From Branchiostoma lanceolatum (Eukaryota > Chordata > Leptocardii > Amphioxiformes > Branchiostomatidae): a stretch of DNA of 64,000 bases. The DNA is taken from positions 29,769,925 to 29,833,924 of the forward strand of contig NC_089725.1 in NCBI RefSeq assembly GCF_035083965.1. Reading direction: 5' to 3'. Below are positions 25,001 through 57,621 of the stretch, piece after piece. The position numbers and the translations under genes were made by a program. How positions within the stretch are numbered: the stretch's first letter is position 1; every line of letters begins with the position of its first letter. Below the pieces are notes generated by a model. That model had not been told where the DNA came from, made no database searches, and worked only from the letters and a program-made list of their open reading frames with translations.

Positions 25001-28000
25001 TGAGTATGTTTCTTTTTTTAAACATGATGACTCCACTTTCCAGCTCCAAGTTCTGCTACGTCCACCTCTCCTTCCAAAACAAACGGGAAAAGTGCAATAT
25101 CAGCGTCCAAACCTGCCTCTGTACAGAAAGGTGCCACCTCAATCCGTGAACTTTCAAGTTAAAAATGGTGCAGACAAATTATTTAAAGCATGATGAGGAT
25201 GGAATATGCTTTTAAAGCCACAAATTCGTTATAATGGGTTTTAAGGAATCGTTGGAGGTATACAAGAAATCAGTTAGTAATGCTCATGACAAGCAACTGG
25301 ACAGATTTTGGAAAGGGTCGTAAATGTTTCCAAAATCTATCCAGTTGCTTGAGTAACTGTTTTCTTGCATATCTTTTCACCTGGATGTCTAACCTTCATT
25401 GACAATTAAGGATGGAGACCTTTGTAATCCAGGTCAAATTAAAATGCAATGAAATAGAGACAGTTGACTGCATGCAACCTGGGTGTGGATAAAGTTGGAT
25501 ATCGAGTTTCTTTTTGAATATTTGTGATGACTCCACTTTCCAGCGCAGAGTTCTACAACGTCCACCTCTTCTGCCAAAATGTACAGTTCTTCCTCCAAAA
25601 CCCCTGCCGGGCGAGGTGCAATATCGACAGCAAAGTCCTCAGCAGTGCAGAAAGGTGCCACCAGATAACATGTACCCACAGACCAGGCTTAGAATTAATA
25701 AAGCACCCTTCAATATTTGCTAACTTCTGCTAAGGGAGCATGATTCAAATTCCTGCACAAATATTGCCAATGTTAATAGGTCTTAACCAATCAAGAAAAG
25801 TTTAACCTGATAAAACCTGGCCTCCTTGGGAGGGGTATAACTAAAAGGCAACCAACATGCAAAGTTATTACAATGCACGTGCCAGTGATTATGCATGATT
25901 CAGTGGCAAAAATGTGGTGATTGTCCATATTAGCTACTGCAAGTGTTAGTCACTAGTCAAGCACTGAATGCATTTAAGATAACAGGGAGCTAACTAAAGG
26001 TAGTTGCACGATAAAGTAGGAACCTGCACGTTTTAGATGGGCACAGTAAAAAGAACCGCAGGTCTTTGCTTGTGGCACAAAGTGGACAAAGAGTAAAGAT
26101 TTTTGTAAAATCCATTCATTGTTATCTCCATGAAAAATGGAGATATAGTTTTGGGTGTGTCTGTGTGTGTGTTTGTTTGTGTTTCCGCACCATTCCAGTC
26201 AGCATAACTCAAGAGTCTCTTAATGGATTATAATGATATTTGGTATGTGGGCGGGTCTTGTGAAGCCAAAATTCAAGGTTGACTTTTGGCCCCCTGGTAT
26301 GTGACCTTGGTACTGCAGCAAATCTTCAATTTTTGTATCTTTTGACCTGGACGTGCTGTGGTCTTGATTTTTGGGTGGCAGATAGCTTGTGATGTAATAA
26401 AGAAGTGGAGTAGGTTTGGGCCCCCTAGCAGCTACCTCTGGAACTGCAGGGGCGTTCTTGTGAAAATCTTCTAAGGAGAATAACTGAACGAAGGAACAAC
26501 GGATTTCCATGATATTTAGTATGCAGGTAGCTTAGATAGACATATACACAATGAAGTGCAAATTATGCTAATTGGGGCTTAATTTGCATAGCCAATGAGG
26601 AAAATCTATATTTGCAGTGTTTTCCATTATCAGAATCAAATACATGTAACGTATGTAGTTTATGGAAAGTGGATCATCAACAGATACTAATTATGCAAAT
26701 AAATTCTTAATTTGCATAATTAATGCAAAACACCATATCTCATCTAATTGGAAAATTATTGGACTGTCAATATGATACTTAGTATGCAGGTAGCTTAGAC
26801 AGAGATGTACATGATGAAGTGCAAATTATGCTAATTGTGACTTAATTTGCATAGCTAATGAGGAAAATCTATATTTGTAGTGTTTTCCATTATCTGACTC
26901 AAATACATGTAACATATGTAGTTTATGGAAAGTGGAACATCAACAATAAACTCCTACTTTGCATAATTAATGCAAAAACACCATAATTCATCTAATTGGA
27001 GAATTATAGGACTGTCAATATTGCAACATGTATAAGTTAGATAAAGGTGTTTATGACCGAGCATATATTATTCAAAAGTGTAAGTCATTTGCATGAATAG
27101 AATTGTTCATGGAGATATGAGGTCGTGGAACTCTTGTTAACTTTGTAAAAAAAATTTCCCACTACAGCCCCTGCTAGAGGAAGAGGTGCTCCTGCTGCCA
27201 AAGCTGCCCCACCCCCCAGGGGAGGTGCTGCCAGAGGTGGGGCAGCGGGGAAAGCTGTACCCCCACCCAGGGGAGGCACTGCTGCCAGGGGCGGGGCTGC
27301 CAAGCCAGCAGCAGCAGCTCCTGGGGCGGGGAAACCTGCAGGTAAACCAGGGGAGAAAGCTGAGGAGAAACCTGCCACACCTACCAAGGCACCAGGTCAG
27401 GGCTCAAGTTCCATGTTTATTGTTTATTTCTTTCTCAGGGCGACATATATCACCTACTGGCATTATTCCAGAAAGGCATAATGTTATTTCTTCATGTTAT
27501 CATCGAGACTAGTTTTAACCTTCAGCCTGCCCAGGTTGCCATTTGGAACCAAATTTCTTTACACCTCAGAGCCATAAAAGGTTACACCCCTATGTTTCGA
27601 CACCCCCTAACCCTAACATAGAGGTTTCCGGACATTGGGGTGTTGGAACATAGGGTTTTCCGTGCCTGTTCATCTGATGCCAGAACACAGCAAATACAAT
27701 GTTACCCATCAGATTAAATAAATCCAGTTTTCCTCCCCCTACCTCCAGAGCCAGAGAAGGCCCCTGCACCAATCCCAGCCAACACGCCACTCAACCGGGC
27801 CAGCTACCGGCCAAGACTGGGTCTGGCCCGGGCGCTGGCTCGCACGGACGACACCATCGACGATGCCAAGAAGTGGTACAACGAGGTCATGATCATGGCG
27901 CCAGAGGTCAGCCGAATGTTCATCAATTTGCTGTAAATTTGCTAAAATTTCGGTGGTTTTATTTTGGTTTAGATTTGGTTTAGATTTTCATGCCAAATCA

Positions 28001-29357
28001 TGACTTGGTATAACCTAACTAGCACTTGCACACTGCAGCAAAATTGAGCGAGCGAGTCTGCGAGTTCTAGACATTTTTGGCAGTAATACGCCTGGTGTTA
28101 TTTCAACCATCATGCAATTTTGTGTATGATGCCATTATTGGTTACGATATTGATACCTTTATGTACTATAGGTATTACATTGTACAATTGGCATAACCCA
28201 CTTCCTTCATCCAGTTGGTTTAGTTTTTGCCCTGACAAATCTTGACAGCTTCACATTTCACATGACAAAACAAGCAGTCCTTAGGGATTATAATGTGTAT
28301 TGGTTGTCGATGTCGATCACCTTTTCTCCTGTAGATCCATGACGCGTACATCGAGCTGGCTGACATGCTGATCAAGGCAGACCCCCTAGCGGCTGTGGAC
28401 GTGTACTGCAAGTTCCCGTTTACTGAGGAGCTTACCTTCGACGATGCGTACATCCATGGCGAGGTCGTGCGGATCCTGATGAAGCACGAGAAGTTTGACG
28501 ACCCCCGACTAGCCGACAGCATGATCGCCTTCGGGAGGGTCATGGGCATCAGTAAGTCAAGAAATACTGTAAATGCAGAAATGTTTGTGATGGTTTTATG
28601 TTCGCGTTTTTTGCGATGAACTCTTCAGCACGAACTTAAAACCACCGTGAAACTTTTTACCCTTAACCCCCTTGTCTCAAAAGCTCTATTTTCTCCCTAC
28701 TGCGAAATTTAAACCATGTGAACTTAGATACATTTACAGTATTCATTCAGTCGACCGACAAACCTAAATGTGCATGGAATGGCTGGTGCCCGTCTGAATT
28801 ATGAACAGTTTGTTACAATTGGTTATTGAAAATATGAAGCGATTCACACTAAATTATTTACATTATTCAAATTGAACGAGACAGCTGGAGATTGTTCTGT
28901 AAAATACCTTACCAGCTGTCAGTTTCTGGTGAGTCAGTTCTTCTGAAGCAAAATTTGTACTGTAATTTCCAAAACAAAAATTGGACACCAGTCTTTGCCA
29001 GGCAATGAGTTGGACATTCAAACGAAATTGTATTGGTTATGAGGTAAAGCAGCAAGCAGATAGGTTGAGAACATCCCCAATTTCTCAAAATGAGTAAGCC
29101 CCTGCCAGTTATTGACTGAAGTGATTATGACTTTAAATCTATGAATTTATCCTCAGGTTGGACAGATCTTTCATTCCAAAACTCAAATGACATGAAATCA
29201 TTTTTTGTTTTTTCCAGCAACCCTTGACAAGTATGTGAGCATTCTCGATGACAAGTTCAAGACCAACATGCTGAAGAAGATCTACGCGGGGGTCCATGGG
29301 AAGGACATTGACGACCCTGACCTTCAGGCATTCTTCAAGTTCAAGTGTTGGGACTAA
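10002..29357 (+). CDS. Cadherin-like sandwich / U-box / TRAF-zinc-finger / TPR protein, 27 exons
   Basis: I do not recognise an orthologue by name. Exons: 10002-10163, 11187-11391, 11979-12145, 12799-12977, 13425-13543, 14336-14502, 15173-15284, 15952-16127, 16685-16918, 17860-18068, 19408-19551, 20100-20237, 20729-20957, 21442-21643, 22050-22217, 23073-23204, 23438-23524, 23760-23846, 24080-24166, 24402-24488, 24722-24808, 25044-25130, 25544-25654, 27168-27395, 27749-27906, 28335-28551, 29218-29357. They sum to 4119 nt (1372 aa plus stop) with matching phases. Residues about 4-93 and 95-187 are cadherin-like beta sandwiches (LGVSPGALTPKF, LQLSAGALEPEF, YTISV endings). About 205-265 is U-box/RING-like (CPVTLGPLYRPI, HTYSAPCLDVL, DPLDESPLP). 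C272, C279, H291, C295 fit a TRAF-type zinc finger. About 330-750 is helical with a clear TPR at about 542-575. Residues 815-1200 are low-complexity Ala/Lys/Ser and RGG; 1202-1372 is a conserved-looking helical tail ending FFKFKCWD. A U-box suggests ubiquitin ligation with TPR-bound partners; that is inference. Confidence 0.9.
10949..11135. repeat. Pyrimidine tract, (CTCTCC)n-like
   Basis: Nearly 190 bases are almost only C and T on the plus strand, in intron 1 of the U-box/TPR gene and 50 bp before the exon 2 acceptor. The long ORFs over it on both strands are artefacts. Confidence 0.9.
12255..12480 (-). mobile_element. tRNA-derived SINE, minus orientation
   Basis: On the minus strand a box B (GGGTTCGAATCCC) is followed by GTTTTGCCCTTGGGAAGG and then GGATGGGACAT. 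The same order of blocks is seen in the copy at 45510-45990. Confidence 0.6.
12564..12700 (-). mobile_element. Fragment of a retroelement ORF C terminus
   Basis: The minus strand reads PVMNRDDGGYKLSHAWDSVL and then ends at a TGA at 12566-12564. The Asn-Arg-Asp-x-Gly-x-Tyr-x-Leu-Ser pattern resembles the tail of GIY-YIG-bearing Penelope-like polyproteins as I remember them. Only the end is present, so it is a dead fragment in intron 3. Confidence 0.45.
13198..13230. mobile_element. Solo end of the GGCCACACC Harbinger-like MITE
   Basis: This 33-bp block matches the right end of the element at 37688-38141 (CCGAGAACCAACA ... GGTGTGGCC) and is followed by TAA, the family's target site. No matching left end is visible. 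Confidence 0.6.
13544..13735 (+). repeat. Decayed minisatellite of donor-like units after exon 5
   Basis: Units such as AGGAGCACCTGTCTTGC, GTGAGTAAG, AGCAGGTAAGG and CACCTGT recur right after the exon 5 donor (CAG GTGAGT at 13541-13549). Several keep GT donor-like cores. They look like degenerate copies of the exon 5 donor edge. Confidence 0.55.
14763..14977. mobile_element. hAT-like MITE, ends CAGGGCTGTCTC / GACAGCCCTG
   Basis: Inverted ends are flanked by near-identical ATGCTACC and ATGTTACC, which would fit an 8-bp target duplication with one change. A related element is at 33267-33473 and a fragment near 7200-7250. Confidence 0.6.
15590..15951 (+). repeat. Degenerate copies of the exon 8 acceptor edge
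   Basis: Before the real acceptor (15951) the order 'pyrimidines, AG, GGCA-AA-CAG, TATGAGCA, AAGTC' recurs three times in decayed form, with acceptors near 15629, 15720 and 15834. The real edge is CAG|GGCAGAACCAGTCGTACGAG. The intervening intronic text (CATAACTCA, CACACTTC) repeats as well. A 63-bp palindrome interrupts the array. Confidence 0.7.
15747..15809. repeat. Perfect 31-bp-arm palindrome with a 1-nt centre
   Basis: The left arm TTGAAGTGTACACTGGGTTG... and the right arm are exact reverse complements around a single A at 15778. Outside the arms ATAAG and CTTAT continue the symmetry after two mismatches. It sits within the exon 8 edge repeats, and its right arm is part of a repeat unit. 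Confidence 0.95.
18069..18960 (+). repeat. 183-bp tandem array of the TPR exon 10 edge
   Basis: The exon block starting ATGTACAACCTGCACGTGG recurs at 17959 (parent), 18142, 18325, 18508 and 18691, exactly 183 bp apart, and a sixth decayed unit ends near 18935. Each unit has about 110 bp of exon 10 (MYNLHVGRMLLLQGKVTEAQ onward), the AG|GTAAC donor and about 73 bp of intron. With the AG ending GGTAGAG as acceptor each unit would be a 126-nt symmetric phase-2 exon and a 57-nt intron, adding 42 residues in frame. Across the four intact copies I count about 25 synonymous and 2 amino-acid-changing codons against the parent. Whether they are spliced is unknown. Confidence 0.93.
21030..21085 (+). repeat. 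Fragment copy of the exon 13 donor edge
   Basis: CTGACCATGCAGGAGAAG and the following GTATTATCCCT repeat the end of exon 13 and its intron start (CTGGCCATGCAGGAGAAG, GTTTTATCCCT at 20940-20970). The donor itself is changed from GGTAG to TCAG in the copy. Confidence 0.75.
21785..22049 (+). repeat. Three decayed copies of the exon 15 acceptor edge
   Basis: The text following the real acceptor at 22049 (GCCAGCAGTGGTGGCAGGATAAAG) recurs at about 21792, 21888 and 21968, each followed by GAAG-TTGCCATAGTGAC- or TGCTATAGT-like sequence and ACAAACA-rich intron. Spacing is 80-96 bp. The copy at 21968 keeps a CACAG acceptor. Confidence 0.75.
22225..22560 (+). repeat. Two-copy direct repeat in intron 15
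   Basis: A block of about 160-180 bp containing AGATATGGTGTAGAT, AACTGAAGGTTAAAGAATG and CAGTGATACCAGCAGCTCAG occurs twice. It starts within 12 bp of the exon 15 donor but does not include exon sequence. Confidence 0.8.
23205..25140 (+). repeat. Three 642-bp tandem units, each with two exons
   Basis: The unit repeats at a strict 642 bp (exons at 23438, 24080, 24722 and at 23760, 24402, 25044). By eye the three units are identical, introns included. Each unit is itself a diverged dimer of about 321 bp, with an A-type exon (PTSAMSTFPSKTNGKSAISA...) and a B-type exon (PSSATSTSPSKTNGKSAISA...). Every exon is 87 nt and phase 1-1, so copy number can change by 29 or 58 residues without a frameshift. 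Exon 16 upstream and exon 23 downstream are older diverged relatives. Confidence 0.95.
25288..25352. repeat. Hairpin repeat, CAAGCAACTGGA family
   Basis: CAAGCAACTGGACAGATTTT and its reverse complement, with one or two changes, flank a short loop. Relatives with the same first arm occur at about 1100, 3530 and 35330, so this is a dispersed family. Confidence 0.7.
26126..27130. mobile_element. Hairpin-headed repeat element with octamer-rich internal repeats
   Basis: The element opens with the hairpin ATCTCCATgaaaAATGGAGAT, then a (GT)n-like stretch. From about 26505 to 27045 there are about two copies of a 263-bp unit (marker AGTATGCAGGTAGCTTAGA at 26518 and 26781). The unit carries AAATTATGCTAATT ... 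TTAATTTGCATA dyads. A third copy of the hairpin arm (CATGGAGATATGAGG) closes it near 27110. It occupies intron 23 of the U-box/TPR gene. The element at 56262 has the same plan. Confidence 0.65.
27585..27660. mobile_element. Short inverted-repeat element (ACCCCTATGTTTCGACACCCC family)
   Basis: The left end CCCCTATGTTTCGACACCCC pairs with GGGGTGTTGGAACATAGGG. It is a small MITE-like sequence in intron 24; its internal CCCTAACCCTAA is discussed among the rejected items. Confidence 0.5.
28567..28739. mobile_element. TA-flanked MITE (CTGTAAATG family)
   Basis: Terminal inverted repeats CTGTAAATG and CATTTACAG are flanked by TA. The interior has TGGTTTTATGTTCGCG and CGAACTTAAAACCACCG. It lies 16 bp after exon 26. 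Confidence 0.85.
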
Positions 29358-30422
29358 CCTTGGCCTTCCAGACAGCTATTCGAACCAACAGCTTTCATTC
29401 AGATCTATGCAAGAAGAAGTTGAGGCTCTACTTTTACAGGAGGAAGACAGCTGGCAACTGATGAGCAACCACAAGTCATTGGTCGTTGGCAGATCTTGGA
29501 GATTCTTGAAAGATCATGCCAAATTTTAGGACACTCAACACTCCCCCAACAGTCTGAGTTTTGTGGAAATTCTCCAGTTCATCGGTATGGTATGAAGAAG
29601 GCAAAGTTTTGACTCTTGATTATAGCCATCAAAGCTCATCTCCGTTTATAATTACGCATTTACAGTTTAAACTCTTGATCCGATACAAATGACAAAATTG
29701 GTCTTCCTTATTTAGAACTATTGTGTTGGATCTTGTGTTCAAACTTTAATCGAGGCCTCTGCGTGGTTCACAGAAATTGAAATGCAACATATGCTGCAAG
29801 AGAGTCAAACTAGTGATGGTGGTGAACAGTATCCGTCCTTAAGTCTTGAGTGACAGACATGGTTGCTTAAATGTCTGAATCTTCGTTTGAACTCCGTCCA
29901 AAACAGGGTTTTTTTTAGACCAACATTATGGAAAACTTTCAAACATAGAATTTATTTTCAGTTAATCTGTGTCAGTCCTAAAACTTGTAAAAGCTCTAAA
30001 TTGAGAGTTCATTGCTGTAAGTTGATATATACATGAGTGGAAGGCTATTATATACTACATGTATATGCTTTTGTACTAGATATCAGTGCAAAGATGTTGG
30101 GAACCCAGCCACTGATCCGGTTACCGATAGAATGTACTCCAATATGGAAGATGTTCCTTATAACTGGCCATATATGTACCAAATTGTTCTTTGAAACACA
30201 TTATAACAGTATTTCTATAGTATTGCCATAATAGCAGATTTAAAAGTGTAGGTGTTTGTATTCAGTGGTTAAAGCTGTACTTTTTATTAAGAATATATTT
30301 GGATATTTTGTGGACAGTTTAGACTATAGCATGACGATTCTTTTATTTTTGTAGTTCATACTGTTGCATATACAGACGATATGATAGAGATGATATGGAC
30401 AAAGTCATATATTGATGTTTTC

Positions 30423-30428
30423 AATAAA
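30423..30428 (+). terminator. Poly(A) signal of the U-box/TPR gene
   Basis: AATAAA lies about 1.07 kb after the stop at 29357. It gives a 3' UTR of about 1.1 kb with no other feature that I recognise. Confidence 0.55.
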
Positions 30429-30465
30429 TTCTGCTACGGGAAAGTTGTCCAACATTGCAATTATT

Positions 30466-31190
30466 ATTATAAGAGATGGGAGGGCCGAGCTAAGGCCGGC
30501 GATCTAATAGTCTGTGCGGACCTAGTCCGCTGAGCGCAAAGTCTCGGTTCTCTTAGTGCCCTTAATGCTCTTAAGGGCCAAAATGTCTGGCGCCATACAT
30601 TACCAATGGAGCCAGACATTCTTGCCCCCCGTTCTCCCGTGAAAGTTGACCGCAAAGTGTGCTGGATGCACTTGCCCAGTGTCCCTGGCTCACCGAAAAA
30701 GTTTTGGTGATTGACGTCTTTCTGATCGCCAACGGCGCTTATTAAGCACACTCGGGACCCCTCGACGTAGTGAGTGACGTCACGGGGTAGAGCTGAATCC
30801 TTCACTCATCTACCAGGTCAAACCTCTGCACGTAAAAGAACCCAACACACTTATTGAGAAGAATAGGAGTGACCCGGTGTGCTTGGCCAAAAGTGCGAGC
30901 CGTAGAAAAGCCACATTGCACTACCATTAGTTACTTGAAAAAGCATAATGCTTCACCTCAAATGAGGATGCCTTGACACTGTCTTTGTTTCTTTTAAACA
31001 GATACAAGTATCCGGTCCAGGACCTACATATGCCACCATTATAGTACATCAGCATGGCAGTGGGTGGAGTAAGAAAAGTTGTGTAAAGTGCCTTTCCCAA
31101 GAACACAACGAATTGAGGAAGCCAGGAATTGAATCTGTGATCTTGTTTTTGCTAGCCTGGCCACTCAGCCATTTGATGCCACTAACAATG
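30466..31190. mobile_element. SINE-related repeats downstream of the U-box/TPR gene
   Basis: At 31050-31190 the minus strand has the SINE core TTGTGTTCTTGGGAAAGGCA. At 30830-30900 the tail text AAAGAACCCAACACACTTAT occurs, as in the SINE at 12255. The GC-rich part at 30480-30780 belongs to no family I know. Confidence 0.45.
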
Positions 31191-31378
31191 ATGGACTATT
31201 CCACAAACTACTGTTGCAAAAATAGACTCTTCCAAAGCATTGAAATTCTAGTAGAAACTGAATCAGCACCAAGGACAGGGAAGTACAGTCACGGGTGTCA
31301 CATGAGGAAAACAAAGAAAAAGGTTACATGAATAGTAGAAAAATCATTAAAAGCATTTTTCACCCTAAGGCCACAGCA

Positions 31379-31764
31379 AGTAATTTTTATGGATGACATC
31401 AGCGCGCTCATTAATTTTCGCCTGATTTAAAAAATTAAAAAATCTTGTATCTTGTACACGTTGACAGTCTAAGGTGTTTCATTGAATACCCAGTGTAGTT
31501 CCTGCCCATGATGGTATGACAAGCTGTTTTCTGCATTTCTTCTAGCAAGGAAGGACGTTTGAGCTGTATACACAAGGTGTTTCTATCATAAATGAAACCT
31601 CATTGGTTGAATACAGGTATAAAAGACCTGTTGGTCATGATATCATATTTTGTCGCCTCAATTCTTCTTTAACAAGATTTATGATCTCAAAATTTGAAAA
31701 TATAGGAATCTTGTTTTTTTTTCCCTATCTCATTAGTTTTAGATGTCATTTACTTGCTGTGGCC
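31379..31764. mobile_element. Harbinger-like MITE, TAA target duplication
   Basis: Ends GGCCACAGCAAGTAA and TTACTTGCTGTGGCC are exact inverted repeats at the tips, with TAA on both sides. A 3-bp TAA/TTA duplication is typical of PIF/Harbinger elements. It is closely related to the element at 62804-63227 (shared AAGTAATTTTTATGGATGAC). Confidence 0.8.
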
Positions 31765-32270
31765 TAACGCATCTATTTTGAATTTTTCACAGGCCACTGT
31801 ACGGAAAAGACGAAATTTGTGTAAAAAAGAAAAATGAAGAAAAGAATTTTGAAGATATGCTTTCCACAATCCCTGATGCTGCGAAACCACCCAAAATGCA
31901 TAAATAACTGGCTAATAGGGTGACAAGACCGCATTATCGTTATTGTGCACTAAAACCAGGAAGCATTCTCTAGACGACCAACATTGCAACATCGAATAAA
32001 GGCTACAATAAATGGGCATTTCGGAAAATTAAAAACAAATAACATATCTATAGCGATAGCGATAGCCGAAACATTTGGAGCCTAAGCTAAAAAGAAAATT
32101 AAAGTATTGTCTAATGTTCTGGTGCTGTTAAGCCATTTGGTCAAATTTAATTCCAAACTGGAACCAGAGTTAGCAAAGTTGAGTTCATCAGAGGACAACA
32201 ATACTGCCATGGAGTACCTCAAATACTGTTGATGGTAATATTTGCAAAATCAAAAACGTACCATACAATA

Positions 32271-32498
32271 CTGTAATCCACTTTATCTTCTCTGTGGCGA
32301 AATTTCACAGTGCAAGGAAAATGACATTTTCACTGAACTTTAACTTCACGGTGGCAGTAAATGATTTACCGAACGGATGTTTGAAGGAATTATAGATGAT
32401 AACAACAGGTTTTTTCATGGTGATGATAAGTTCACGGTACAGAGGTGACCGTGAAAACTCTGAGCATAAAGCTACAGTGAAAGAAACAAGAATTACAG
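32271..32498. mobile_element. TA-flanked MITE (CTGTAA family)
   Basis: CTGTAATCC and GAATTACAG are flanked by TA at both ends. The inside (GTGGCGAAATTTCAC, TTCACGGT) is a diverged relative of the elements at 6576 and 28567. Confidence 0.65.
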
Positions 32499-32595
32499 TA
32501 AATTTTTTATAAAATGTACATAATTGCAACTTGCAGTGTGTTGCAGCATCTTTTTAAATGGCTTTACTATCCCATTAACTCCACAGCCCTGGCCA

Positions 32596-32601
32596 TTTAT
32601 T
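32596..32601 (-). terminator. AARS2: Possible AARS2 poly(A) signal
   Basis: TTTATT on the plus strand (AATAAA on the minus strand) is the first good hexamer I find after the AARS2 stop, about 415 bp downstream. Confidence 0.35.
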
Positions 32602-32755
32602 TCCATTCCTCAGACATTTCAGAGAAAAATTGAGGTAGGATAACCATGATAGGAACAATTATTATTAATCATATATCTTACTGTTCTCGAAGCTGTGTGT
32701 ACCTTAAGTACAGATTTTCTTGTCAGGCTCTGTTTTCATCTCGTTCTGAAAGTTC

Positions 32756-32935
32756 AGTACAGTCAAAACTGCCTAAGAAGACCACCAAGAACATCTGGTC
32801 TATGTGGACAGGTGGACCTCAGCATACACAGGATTCCTTATGCTTGTGTCGATGGGAAAAATTATCTAATGGACCACCAAAAAGTGGTCACATTGGCCAG
32901 TGGGTCCTCATATGGAGGTGGTCACTTGGACAGGA
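32756..32935. mobile_element. Dispersed repeat, CAGTCAAAACTGCC end
   Basis: It is a second copy of the repeat at 6335-6512: CAGTCAAAACTGCC, AGAAGACCACC, GTCTATGTGGACAGGTGG and GTGGTCAC occur in matching inverted order. It lies in the AARS2 3' flank. Confidence 0.5.
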
Positions 32936-33014
32936 ATATAACAAATTTCAACAATCCAAATATGTAAAAAGAGAGTAACTTGATGTGACCAAATTGACAC
33001 ATGTCCATCTACTA

Positions 33015-56261
<23,247 letters not shown>

Positions 56262-57225
56262 TGACACATTTCATTATATTCCCCTTCCAGTGGGAAGGGG
56301 GATATATTGTTTTTGCTTGCCTGTTCTTCTTCTTTCTTCTTCTTCTTCTTCTTCTTCTTCTTCTGCCAAAAACCAAGTAGATGTGTGGTGGTAACTCTAC
56401 TAATGGTATTGCAGAAAGTTATATGTACCTTATGTTACAATGTACGGATGTTATATTTGAGCTGTAGGTACCTATAGGAAAGGTGATTACACCTGACAAT
56501 AGATTATGCTAATGAGTACCTTATTTGCATAATCTATGCATAAACTTGTATTTCCCTTACCATAAAAGCTGCGGATGTCATCTTTGACATGTAGGTACCT
56601 TTAGGAAAGGTGAATGCACCTGGACATAAATTATGCTACTGAGGACCTCATTTGCATAATTTATGCAGAAACGTGTATATCCCTTACCGTAAAAGCTGCA
56701 GATGTCATATTTGAGATGTAGGTACCTTCAGGAAAGGTGAACACACCTGGCCATGAATTATGCTAATGAGGACCTAATTTGCATAATTTATGGATAAACT
56801 TGTATTTCCCTTACCGTAAAAGCTGCGGATGTCATCTTTAAGATGTAGGTACCTTTAGGAAAGGTGAATGCACCTGGACATAAATTATGCTAATAAGGAC
56901 CTACTTTGCATAATTTATGCATAAACTTGTATTTCCCTTACCGTGAAAGCTATGGATGTCATATTTGAGATGTAGGTACCATTAGGAAGGGTCATAAAAC
57001 CTGGCCATAAATTATGCTAATGAGGGCCTAGTTTGCATAATTTATGCATATCCCTCACCGTAAAGGCTACGATTGTCATATTTCAGATGTAGGTACCTTT
57101 AGGAGAGGTGAACACACCTGTATATAAATTATGCTAATGCCGACCTCCTTTGCATAATTTATGCAGAAACTTCATAATACCCTTACAGCCGATGCTAAGA
57201 ATGTCATATTTGAGGTGTAAGTAAT
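56262..57225. mobile_element. Hairpin-headed repeat element with 127-bp octamer-rich tandem units
   Basis: It opens with the hairpin TATTCCCCTTCCagtGGGAAGGGGGATATA and a (CTT)n run. It continues with about six tandem units (marker TTATGCTAAT at 56513, 56631, 56758, 56885, 57012, 57129; mostly 127 bp apart). Each unit carries TTATGCTAAT ... TAATTTGCATAAT and GTAGGTACCTTTAGGAAAGG. A third copy of the hairpin arm (GGGAGGGGAATATCC) closes it at about 57215. The element at 26126 has the same plan. Confidence 0.7.
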
Positions 57226-57621
57226 GGGAGGGGAATATCCTGCATTTTCCCGAAAATGTTGCCATTCTAGTGAACTTTATTTTTTCACGCGCGCGCGCGC
57301 GGAAATTTGTCACGCTCACAAAGCCCCAACCCGGGTCGCGGATAGATACTGTGTTCTGCGTAGAAGTACACGTAAAGCGTGTTTTGACAGCAATAATGAA
57401 AATGTACACAGAAACAATGAAGCAGTTTGTTTAATCAGGTTTTATCTTAATGAGCTACTTGTGATTGTGGAGATGACGGTGGGGGGAGCATTTGGATTTT
57501 GTTCTATTTAGAAATCAGGTTTTGGGAGGGTCTGTTCTTTCTTTTTCTGTCACTAGTTTGTTTTCAATGTCATTACAATCTCCAAGCAACTGAAGAGAGA
57601 TATATTACAAGGTTTAGCTTA

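Larger units (their letters stand above)
10164..29217. other. U-box/TPR gene introns: contents not listed separately
   Basis: Introns at 11392-11978, 12978-13424 (apart from the solo MITE end), 14503-15172 (apart from its MITE), 16128-16684, 19552-20099 and 27907-28334 show nothing I can name. Intron 16919-17859 has a dispersed repeat at about 17105-17270 and a SINE tail at about 17750-17850. The end of 18069-19407 has a dispersed repeat at 18990-19110 shared with 34560-34710 and 35605-35790. Intron 20238-20728 has a (GGTT)n run at 20548-20584. Intron 20958-21441 begins with a reversed SINE-tail fragment. Confidence 0.6.

Noticed and set aside
27600..27620. CCCTAACCCTAA as an interstitial telomere repeat
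   Set aside because: Only two units occur, inside a small inverted-repeat element whose ends explain it.
57285..57302. (GC)n run as Z-DNA or promoter signal
   Set aside because: It is too short and isolated, with no gene start nearby that I can support.
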